This document shows positions 55,131-64,000 of a DNA stretch of 64,000 bases, in pieces; the stretch's first letter is position 1; each line of letters opens with the position of its first letter. Origin of the DNA: Pyricularia pennisetigena (taxonomy: Eukaryota; Ascomycota; Sordariomycetes; Magnaporthales; Pyriculariaceae). Location of the stretch: NCBI RefSeq assembly GCF_004337985.1, contig NC_043740.1, positions 3,719,030 through 3,783,029 on the forward strand. Reading direction: 5' to 3'. The position numbers and the translations under genes are program-made. The notes beneath the pieces are model-generated. The model was not told the origin of the DNA, made no database searches, and saw only the letters and a list, made by a program, of their open reading frames with translations.

Positions 55131-56668
55131 TTACACAATGCGCTTTTTGCAAATTAGACAGTCCATAGGCTCCTCCCATGACTTCTGGCCACCGACAATT
55201 GATTCTCTCATATCTGTGATCTCAATCACTGGCGGCGTGAGATCCATCCTCGTCTTTGCCTCAAAGTGCCCCTCATACGGCTTTTCGGCCTTCCTCTTAC
55301 CCCTGCCCCTGCCCCTCCCTCCCTTCTGTGCGACCGGCGTGGGATTTGGCGTTGAGGTGCCCCTTCGGGCCCTCGGCACTGGAGTCTCGGATGGTGCTAC
55401 GGAGCTAACAGGCTCCTCGGAAGTTTGGAGTATTGGGCCCTCCGTCTTAACGTCATCCATCTTGATCTCGATATCTTTGATACTTGTCGCCTTGACATCA
55501 ATAGACTGCTGAGCTGATGCGGCTGCGCCTGGCTCTGTTGGGCTCAGTGGCCGTCGCGTCTCCTTCATCTCCTCCTTGACAGCAACATGTGGCTTGTCAG
55601 CACCTAGGCGCTCCCACGTCTTAAGCAGGGCGTCGTGAATAAGACAGTCCTGGTGCAGCCAGTTCCCGCAGTTCTCCTTAGAACATCCAATGAGTATGTT
55701 ATCTGGGTTTGCTGGTTGTCCGCAGCTGCATATCGTCTCAACAGTCTGCAATCCCGAAATCCCCCAGTCAGCCACTGAATACATTTCTGAGCGTGGTGAG
55801 CTTTTGGTAACGTACCGATAATTCATTTGTCCTGACATCGAGCGCTTGTCGCCAGTACAGCGCGCCTTGCGTGTCGTCGTCGTCGTTTTCAATCATTTGG
55901 TTAACCTGTGCCTGGCTGGTTACGCTCACCACATTGATAACGTCCACTGTGATGGGTTGTTAGCTACATTGGCCACACCTACTTTGCCAAAGACGGTGTG
56001 GTCGGGGTCATACTATGATTTGAAGCAATCAGTTCGGCTCGGCCGTGGTATGGTTGCCGGCCTTTGGGGTATTTCTTCCCATCCACAGTGTGTTCAGGGA
56101 GCTCGTCCGGCCAGTACATCCAGTAAACGCGGGCGTATACGTGATGCTCATCGCTGGCTCGAATCTCAAGAATCCGCGCGACCCAATCCTCATCGGTATT
56201 CGACTTGACCAAAGGTTGGCCCTTGTTTTCGGTTGCTTTAATACGTTCGATGGAAGACTCGTTCGCAACGAAGATGAACCCCTCGCTGAAATATTTGACA
56301 CCGTTTACTGCATGAGCGGAAGCCTGTTAGCAGCGTATAACATACCAAGTCTGCAATGTTAGAGCTTCAGACTCACAAACAAAGCTGTTGTATCTTGTCA
56401 TGTCCGTCCATTTCTTAGCAGGCTCAACAGCATAATGTACGTCCATGGTCTCGTGTGTCTTGAACTTCCCGGTCGGCGCAAACGGCGACAGCTGCGCCAA
56501 CCTCCTCCGCCACCCATCGTCATCCTCCTCTTCATTCCCGCCGGACTTGTGCCTCTTCTGTGTCTTCAGCTCCTTCTCTTTGGGATCAACGATGCGGGCC
56601 TCGAAGGGGCAATCGGCGCGCGTGTCATCCACCGTCTCGGTTCGCGATCGCTTTTTGGAGGATGACAT
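55131..56668 (-). CDS. EPR-1: BAH-PHD chromatin protein, EPR-1-like (candidate H3K27me3 reader)
   Basis: In Neurospora, the BAH-PHD protein EPR-1 binds H3K27me3 and mediates Polycomb silencing; this gene has that architecture. Exons 56668-56377, 56307-56014, 55946-55816 and 55745-55131 give 443 aa. A basic, disordered start (MSSSKKRSRTE) is followed by the BAH domain (~95-235), which carries VYARVYWMYWPDEL, the aromatic segment that forms the methyl-lysine cage in BAH readers. The PHD finger begins CSCGQP (Cys245, Cys247), GCSKENC (Cys260, Cys265) and WLHQDC (His270, Cys273). Its last zinc pair, CLIC (Cys435, Cys438), sits only 6 residues from the C terminus, after a 161-residue insertion. 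The insertion includes an RGRGRGKRK stretch. Confidence 0.9.
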
Positions 56669-58065
56669 CTCGGACTTGGGTCGAGCGGGCGTGTCTATCT
56701 TGGATGTTTTTTCTGCTTTCTTATCTTGCTGATGTTGGCGCGTGGGCCGACGGACCCGACTGGCTAAGCAACCTCGCGCGTGGTAGCGAGAGCTGTGGAC
56801 GCGTTCGAAGTATTCGGGGCGAAGGGCTAGTCGGCCTGTTTCTGAATTTATCAGATGCTCGACCGGGTCTTTAGCAATGCTTGTCAAGCGAGATCGGCGT
56901 TTTGCGTTGGTGTTTGGTCGTCGGGGGAAACGCGTTGAATGATAGCTCCACCGGATCGAAGCTGTCGGTTGAGCGACTGACTGGTCGGGCCAATAGCAAA
57001 GCAAGTCAAACGAAGTAGAGTAAAATTTCTGAATGCCCGCCCTGCTGTCGCTCGGACGATGTGGTACAAAAAGTCAGGCAATTAGTCGGAAAAGGCCAGT
57101 TCCCCCGACGATGTTGCTGAGTGATGAGAGAGTAAAAAAAAAAAAGTAGGAACCGTTGTCCCAATGCAAATCGTGTGGTGGAAGCGAATCGTCGGCGCAG
57201 AAGGAAGGTGGCTGGGGCGACTGTACCGTACCAGCGACGACCCATCCAAGATTTTGTACGTTGCGCAATATCCCCACAAAAGGATAATTGTCCTCCCGGT
57301 AAAATATTATTATTGCTTCTTTTCTATTATTTTCCCTTTTCCACTCTTTGCGCTTTTTGCCGATTTTTTTTTCAATGTGAATGGAAGCAGCGCAATTGAT
57401 GGGCCGAGGATACCAGTTAGAAGGGGTTGTCGATGATGCAAAGAGGCTAGGCTGTAAGTAAGCAAGAGATTGGTGGTTGCTCTGTCGCAAAAGTCTCAAA
57501 GCAGGTAGATTGGAAAGTGGGTGCTTGCGCATTTCCATCGCTTGGGACTCTTAATTTTTTTTTTGGGATGACCGACCTTGCCGACCTCTGGCTTGGCTGG
57601 CCCGCCCACTTTGTTCCCTTGTCATAATTTCGCAAGACGTGGGAAGGATCACCAAGCAAAGACCCAATCAAACATGGGTCCTTGACACTGGTTCGCGAGT
57701 TGTCGCGACGTTATTGATCCGCTAGCTGACATCAGAAGCCTTCCCTATTTGGAATTGCCTAGGTCTAGGCATGGTTTGTTGCTCGCAATTGAAGCTGGTC
57801 AGTAAGCTCACTACAGCACGCAACTCGTGTCAGCCACGGCGTACGTTTAAACCGCTATCGGTCGCTATTACTCGCTCGTATAAAGTCGGAATAAAGTCGG
57901 ATTATTGTAAATAGTACAGGGGGCAAAATCCCCTTGAACAAAGCGCCATCGCTATGCAAAAATAAAAGACATAATGTTGAACACAAACCGAGACCGCCCC
58001 ATGCTGTTGTTATACATAGATATGGAGATGAACCCTGAAAATGTCCTGTACACCAAAAAACAAGT
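56669..58065. promoter_or_regulatory. BAH-PHD gene promoter and ATG22 3' flank
   Basis: 1.4 kb without a recognised gene. The frame upstream of the BAH-PHD ATG stays open for 112 codons but contains no ATG and looks unconserved. Confidence 0.5.
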
Positions 58066-60200
58066 CTACCTCCCCCTAACGTCGCGCTCCGTGTCATGCT
58101 CATCTTCGTCGTCGCGCCCCCCAAGAATAGGTCCTCGACCATCCTCGTCATCATCGCTTTGGAACCGGTTGTCGTCAAAGGACTCATCCTGATGCCTCCG
58201 ATAGCCCTCAATGACCGCGGCAAGCCTCTCACCCTCGACCTTGCCCCTGTCGACGTCTATAAAGTAAATGAGCGGTGCAGGGAGCCCCACCATGGCGGCC
58301 AGGAACCAGAAAGCCGGCCGAATCTCCTCTGTGGCATCGATGATGGCTCCTACGATCGCGGGACCAAAGATGCTTGAGCCCTTGTCCGTGATGGCGTACA
58401 GGGCGTAGAATGCCGCCTCGGATCCGGGCGGGATCAGCTCGCCGTACAATGATCTGCAATATCCGCTCAGTCCTCCCAGCACGAATCCATAAACCGCCGC
58501 GAGCGGGAACATCTCCCACGGCTTTTGCAGACCCAGAACGCCCCAATTCTTGACGAACGGGAGGTAGCCCATCAGTCCATAAAGCGGAATAAGCTCGAAC
58601 AGTGCTATACACGCTAGGATCGTCTGGTGCGGTCGGAGTCCGAGTCGCCGGGAGATGAAGGCCCAAGAAAATGCACCTGCAATACCAGCTGTTGTCGAGA
58701 TTACATTGATCATGGCAAGTGCCCAGGGCTCCATCCGCAGTTGTGTCTTGGCGAACAATATAGCCGTGGAAGACGTGGTGGCGATGGCATCTGAAAGAAG
58801 AAACCACGCGCCGAGAAACAGCACAATGTCTATCAGACGCCGTGCCAGAGAGACAGTACGAAATAGTGCCTTCCATGCGTATAAAGTGTAAGAAACAAAA
58901 GCCGCCACGCCACCACGGCTCGATTCTGATGCTGCAGGTAACGGAGGCCCTGGTCGTGGCCTGAGCCACATTGCGGCAGGGATAGTAAATATAGCCCACC
59001 AAGCTCCTACAAATAATAGCACGACTCTCTGAGACCAAGTCGAGTTTCTAAGTTTGAAGACGATGGCGATGGCAATGCATTGGACAAACAGGCCAGCACA
59101 GTAGCCGATGCCAATGCCCTTGGCTGAGATCTCGGTCGATAGCTGCAATTCGATCGAGGTGAGCTCTTCCTTGGTGTGCACTCTAGACAGCGCATAGTGG
59201 TCGTCGTGCTCATCCGCTAGGAGGTGCGAGGATGAATTCCGCATTCGATCCTCTGATTCAAAGTCGAGGTCGTCGCTGGTCGCCGGTTCCGCGTACTCAA
59301 CCCTTGGATGGTGCCTAACCAACAAGGGGAGAAACGAGTTGAGGAGGACAAAGGAGGCGCCAAATGAGGTGTTGGAGACTATGGCGAGGATTGCTCCCAA
59401 TAGATAGATATCCTTGCTAACGAATATGTAGGCCATGACACTGAAGCTGCCGATCCAAGCAAAGGCCAGCAACAGCTTTTTGCGATAGTTGCCGTGATCT
59501 GCAGCGCAACTTATGCTCACGACCAATAGCGCCTGCAACAAGACGCTGACGCTAAAGGTATACATGGCAAAGCTGGCGGTGTTGATCTCCATTCCCAAGA
59601 CGTGGACTACGCACTGGTTGTCGTCATTCCCGCCATCTGGGGTCTTGTCGTAGCTTGCCTTGCAAGGCGATGTTCTATCCTTGAGGAGGACGCCATTCTC
59701 GCGCGCAAGACTTTCAAGTAAGATTGGAATGAAGGAGCCGATAGCTGCAGCAATCACGTTTGGGTCAGCATGCCCTCGATCTGGGCCGAGATAACCCGAG
59801 CCCAACGAATGTCATCATGTATGATTTGATTGAGCCTACCGCATATCACATACGTCTCCGCAGCAAAAGAGTACATGTACCAGCCGGCAAGTTCTTTTTC
59901 GCTCGTCGGCCTCGTGTCTTCGTCTGCGTATTGTTCACCACTATGCGAGCGCCGGCGGCGTCGCTCGCGGCTCTGTCCCCTTTCCGTCGAGGTATCCATG
60001 TCGGAATCGGAGTCGGAGTCGAATTGGGATCGTGAATCACTTCCTGAGCGTTCGTCGTCGGCTTCGAATGATGAAGAATACGAGCGGAAAGACCGCTTTG
60101 AGGCATGGGAAAGCCTGGAGAACAGGCGTGGGATTGTCGGCCTCTGCGGTTGTGGATGGCGCAAGGGCGTCGGCGGCAGTTCAGGGTTGCGAGGTGCCAT
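58066..60200 (-). CDS. ATG22: Autophagy-related protein 22 (vacuolar amino-acid effluxer)
   Basis: Exports leucine and other amino acids from the vacuole after autophagic breakdown. Exons 60200-59840 and 59744-58066 give 679 aa. The N terminus (1-~100) is cytosolic, Ser/Arg/Asp-rich with many candidate phosphosites. The ATG22/MFS-like membrane part follows, beginning [18 protein letters not shown], then [17 protein letters not shown] after the intron, with about eleven hydrophobic helices to residue ~630. A large luminal or cytosolic acidic loop lies around residues 270-320. Family blocks such as [34 protein letters not shown] are present. The tail is acidic with Arg-Gly residues. Confidence 0.93.
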
Positions 60201-62061
60201 CTTTTGGCTGACTTCAGCAAAACCCAGCGCCTATCACGGTGTCTCACTGTACCACCCCCCGCGCTGTTTCGGCGCTAGGACTTGCCAGCCCAGTGGTGGC
60301 TACCTTGGCTCTAGGTACCTTGAACCCCAACCCAAACGCGATGACGCGACCACTCAGAAGTTGCAGCACAATGCACGTGTCGGCAAAGCTGGCTGGATTG
60401 AACCGTAATATTGAGCGCAAATGTCTTATTGATTGGTAGGCAAAAAAAGGATATGGTAGTGTATGGGATCGGAAAAGAAATCTGCAGCAAGCCCAATTGA
60501 TCAATCAAGGCTAAGCCCGGGATTTGGGGGCGGCCCATGTCCTCTTTGCCTGCCTGGTTGTTGCAGGCAAGTAGCAATGGGTGCCATTGATTTGGTGCCC
60601 AACGAACTTAGAGAACAATACGTGGGCTACTGGTGCTGCTTGCTGCATGGAGGAGCAAGGTTTCAGCTTGGCGACAAACGTATCTGCTCGTTTCGTCAGT
60701 CATTTTGAACTATGGAGCTTTATCAAGTCAGGCATGCCAGGTTTGGCTCGAGGTCAGCTGGCCTAACTCGCGACGATGACTCTCATGGGCCTTGCACGCG
60801 CCAAGTCTGGCCGACCCTCCACTGTTCGGCATTGACTATTTCTCGTTCCCACCAGGGCACCGTCGAGCTTGCGCAGGCCAATGTGAAGCCACCCTGTACC
60901 TAGCTGCGCAAGCCCTCTACGGTACTCTAGGCTTGTCCGGGAAAGTTTGGCAACCTGGCTTGTAGACTATCCGTGCTTTCGAGTGGCGCTAGAGTGCATC
61001 TCTACATCTCCATTCACCCTTTGGTACTACCCAACGCCCGAAGTGGGTGCGGGGTTGGGTTTACATCGCGACGGAGACCACTGACTAATTGGTTGCGGAT
61101 CCCGAGAAACAAGGGGCCATGGGTGCCCTGTGATTCGTAGGAGGCCATAGTGGTCACAGATACTCTGGAGACTGAACCGCATCGGGCCGACGATGTGGAT
61201 GCGCTTTGATGATAATCGTGTCAATGACTGAGGGCATAAAGATATCTTGTCAAGCTGTGCAAGGCGTGGTACGGTACGCATATCTTCTGATAGTGTCTGG
61301 ATGAATCAACCCCATAATTTCCCCAATTGATCTTCTTGGAGCCACCGTGTCTTGCTCCACAGTCCACCCACACCTGAGCCCTTCCGTTCAACACTCTTGA
61401 GATTTACTTCCTTCTTGCTCGTCACTAATTAATCCGTCGAATCATGCGTCGATCTTTACGGTGCACGAGTGGAACCCGTCTAATTGTATCACCATATCAC
61501 AGGTAGTGGTTCGTCAGCCCGCGGGGGCTAATTATACATAGGCAAGCGTAGTTTCCGAGTCGGGATTTTTGGGCGTCCAACATGGCATTTGGCTAGTTAT
61601 GCATAGAGTAATCCAGCACATAAAACTGTAGTCAGTGATTACACCAGTATGGTATACCAGGGGTTACAACTGAGCACCAGGAACTCAAAATGTGGCCCGG
61701 AGAATTTCAGTTTCCCTGCACACTTAAACCTTAACCTTCTGTAAATTTTACGCTTTGAGGTAACTAAATGAGGTCTGCATGGCGAATAACACCAAGTTCT
61801 GCCACATTTCGTCCTTTCCGATACCATACACAATACTTGCATCTATCTTGCTTGACACATTAAAACCCGGGATAACCTGAGGCAACGCCGATATTGTATC
61901 CCGGCAGGATGCGCTCGCTGTCAGGAGCTGTTGCCTTTTCTGGCGCTGTCCACCAAATAAGGCTGCGCTGGCAGCGACCGCCCCTGCAAAAGAAGGCCGG
62001 TCCCATCCGGGCAACCCTGGTATCTCATGGCTAAATCAAACCCAAGACTATCTCGTCGCCC
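60201..62061. other. Gene-free region, ATG22 promoter and Zn2Cys6 gene 3' flank (1.9 kb)
   Basis: No gene is recognised. It includes the palindromic word AGGTACCT at 60313-60320. The minus-strand ORF at 61748-62014 begins with a non-ATG codon and has no recognisable family. Confidence 0.5.
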
Positions 62062-63296
62062 TTAGTGACGCCGATCAACATCCCAGGTAAAAGTAGACCG
62101 ATGAGTGTGCGTCGAAACGACCTTGTAGCCAGCCTCGGTCATGTCGAGCTCCCTGGACCGGTCGAGTAGCGAATTTAGCTGGAGCATAGCCTCGTCCAGC
62201 TCATCCGCCGGCTCCTCCGGCTTCCACGCCAGAAACTTATCCAGCACCCGAATCCATGCCATGTACGCCGCCCCCAGCGTCGCCTGCCGGCTCATCTCGT
62301 AGGGCGGGATTTCTTTGGCGGCCTCGACGTCCTCCGACGTCACCAGCATCGCACCGCGCTTCTCCAGCAGAATCCGGAGCATCCCGCGCAGGTGGCCGGT
62401 CAGCTGGTCGCAGTCGCCGAGGTGCCAGGAACAGGCGGCGAGGACCGTGCCGACGAGTAGCGGAAGCTCAGGGGGGCGCGAGGACGCAGACGACGCCGAG
62501 CCATCTCCAGGCCTGCCAAGCTCCCGGATCGCCATGTTGCAGCCCAGGAGGATCTTCCTGAGAACCTCAGGGGTTATGGGCGAGGTCCCGTTCCAGTGGT
62601 CATGATTGAAGGCCACCGAAGAGGCGATGCCGACGTGGCGGATGGCGGGCTCCGTGTATATGCTGCGGATCAGCGTCTTCTCGAACGCGGGCACGTTGTT
62701 GGCCAGGTGCACCATCTGCATGTTGAACTTGAAGTGCGCAAGTCCCGAGCTCTCGGCGCTGCTGAGCTGGGACAAGAAGCTGGGCGGCGGCCGGACAAGG
62801 TCGTCCAAGAAACCAGGCCCGAGCGGCAGCTTCCCGGATGGAGTGCGGTGATTAAACTGGGCCGCTGCGATAATACGCCCGTCACTCGCTGACTGGCTCG
62901 GAGCCTGTCGGCCCACGTTTGCCGGAGCGCTAACATCATCCAGGTAGTCGCATTTCCACCCAGACACGGAGCATTGGTGACATCCGGGCCGCGTCTCGTC
63001 ACATTTGCGATGCCTTTTTCTGTAACACGACAAAGACAGCAAAAAGAAAGGAGAGATAACACAGGTCAGCCCGGCTTTTATTTTTCTTTCTCTTCTTTTA
63101 CAGCCAATCATCTACTGTTCGCTATGACCTTCGATGGCCCCAGCGTGACTTACTTGCAAGTGCGACATCCTGTTCGAGACTTTAACGCGCCTTGCGCTCT
63201 TGGGCGCCGCCTTTTTGGCTCCTCAGCCTGGTTTGACGCGGTGGCTGATGCGGGAGCTGACCCCGCTGTTGCAGGTGTTGGTACCTGACTGGCCAT
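62062..63296 (-). CDS. Zn2Cys6 binuclear-cluster transcription factor
   Basis: A fungal-specific transcription factor. Exons 63296-63154 and 63019-62062 (AA/GTAAGT ... ACAG) give 366 aa. The zinc cluster is at 44-71, with CRTC (44, 47), Cys54, then Cys61, Cys64 and Cys71: spacing C-x2-C-x6-C-x6-C-x2-C-x6-C, split by the intron after C47. It is preceded by a basic RRRPRAQGALKSRTG. The rest is an all-helical, partly disordered regulator domain, shorter than is usual for the Fungal_trans_2 group (often 450-600 aa). The stop at 62062 ends the frame cleanly, although I cannot exclude a further 3' exon. Target genes are unknown; neighbours give no pathway hint. Confidence 0.88.
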
Positions 63297-64000
63297 TTTT
63301 CTTTTTCTTTTCTACTTTTTTTTTCTTCTCCCCTCGTCTACTTCAGCTTGAACCAGGCTTGTATTGAGTACCTTCTAATAGGTACTTACCTAGCTAGCTT
63401 CAACCGTGCCTGTACTAACAAGGCAGCTTTTTTTTTTTTTTTTATCCCACCCTAGGTCTAGTTGGGATTGTAAGGGCGCAGGTTGTGAACAATAGTTAGC
63501 GGTGAATGACCGGAAAAGGCTTTTGCTCCTCGTTGAATGGGGACACGAAGGGAGGGGAATTCGACAAGAATAAAAAGGGGACAAAGAGAACAAGCCCGTC
63601 GCCCAGTCGGCGGTAAATCTGGCCGCTTCGGTGTGGGAACAACGGGAATGGGGTATCAACGAGGCTAGTCTCCATGCTTCGTAACCTGGGCATCTCCACT
63701 TCAGCCCGTTAGCTTACCGTCCCCTGATCGTGATTCTTTGTAATACAACCGTTCGTTAATTGGCGAGGTGTCCCTGGCCGGCTCATCATGCGAGACATAC
63801 CTCGTCAACATGTCTTTACACCAATCATCAATTGTTGCTACAAAGATACAAAACGTCTCTTAATGCTCCAATTGGCCCAGCTGAGGAATGATGCTGGCCG
63901 ACGTTTTCTCTTATTCGTTCTGCCCACCTCAGCTTTCTCAATAGCTAACACAAACGTTGGTGAATGGCAAAGCGAGGGAGAAGCCGCACCGCGGGGTCTC
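63297..64000. promoter_or_regulatory. Promoter side of the Zn2Cys6 gene
   Basis: No gene is recognised to the window end. There are T runs near 63316-63325 and 63428-63443, and AGGTA/TACCT words near 63370-63400. Confidence 0.45.

Noticed and set aside
56669..57004. N-terminal extension of the BAH-PHD protein
   Set aside because: Open frame without an ATG; composition unlike a conserved domain.
61748..62014. Small minus-strand ORF beside the Zn2Cys6 gene
   Set aside because: Begins with a non-ATG codon and I recognise no family; not joined to the gene by a convincing splice.

Overview
The window is nuclear DNA of a filamentous ascomycete (Pezizomycotina, most likely a Sordariomycete; the order cannot be fixed by eye). 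Three things support this. The genes are dispersed and single-transcript, with short GT-AG introns of about 50-350 nt. The proteins are typical of the group: a 2157-aa soluble adenylate cyclase with RA, LRR, PP2C-like and cyclase parts, a BAH-PHD protein of the EPR-1 type, RTC4, a DUF3602 protein and a short Zn2Cys6 factor. The intergenic DNA is rich in A/T homopolymers and TACGGAG/AGGTA words. I see no bacterial-style operons, tRNA or rRNA genes, CRISPR arrays or intact transposons.

Left part (1-29.8 kb), dense with housekeeping genes: the 3' part of a CorA-type Mg2+ transporter; CSTF2 (mRNA 3'-end processing) divergent from PHB2 (prohibitin-2); NEDD8/RUB1; Elongin A divergent from THO subunit 7; tubulin cofactor A; cohesin RAD21 divergent from the Golgi Ca2+/Mn2+ ATPase PMR1; COG4 (Golgi tethering); MOCS2A (molybdopterin synthase small subunit); ribosomal protein eS28 divergent from dynactin p50; and RTC4.

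Right part (29.8-64 kb), gene-sparse: a 3.9-kb region without a recognisable gene leads into the adenylate cyclase gene (MAC1/cr-1 type), which has a 12-codon upstream ORF ending 2 nt before its ATG. Then come a DUF3602 (Par32/Amu1-like) gene, a conserved fungal protein that looks like a calycin/fatty-acid-binding-protein fold, an atypical NAD(P)-binding SDR, the capping protein beta subunit, the BAH-PHD protein with an unusually split PHD finger, vacuolar effluxer ATG22, and a short Zn2Cys6 regulator. These are separated by long gene-free stretches carrying A/T runs of 27-49 nt.

The genes do not form a pathway cluster. Loose themes are Golgi function (PMR1, COG4), Pol II transcription and mRNA maturation/export (CSTF2, Elongin A, THOC7), cytoskeleton (TBCA, dynamitin, capping protein), and nutrient/TOR/cAMP signalling (adenylate cyclase, DUF3602, ATG22). 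Exon boundaries were set by reading frame, GT-AG sites and family conservation. I found no convincing new multi-gene system; the best leads are single-gene features, listed as findings.
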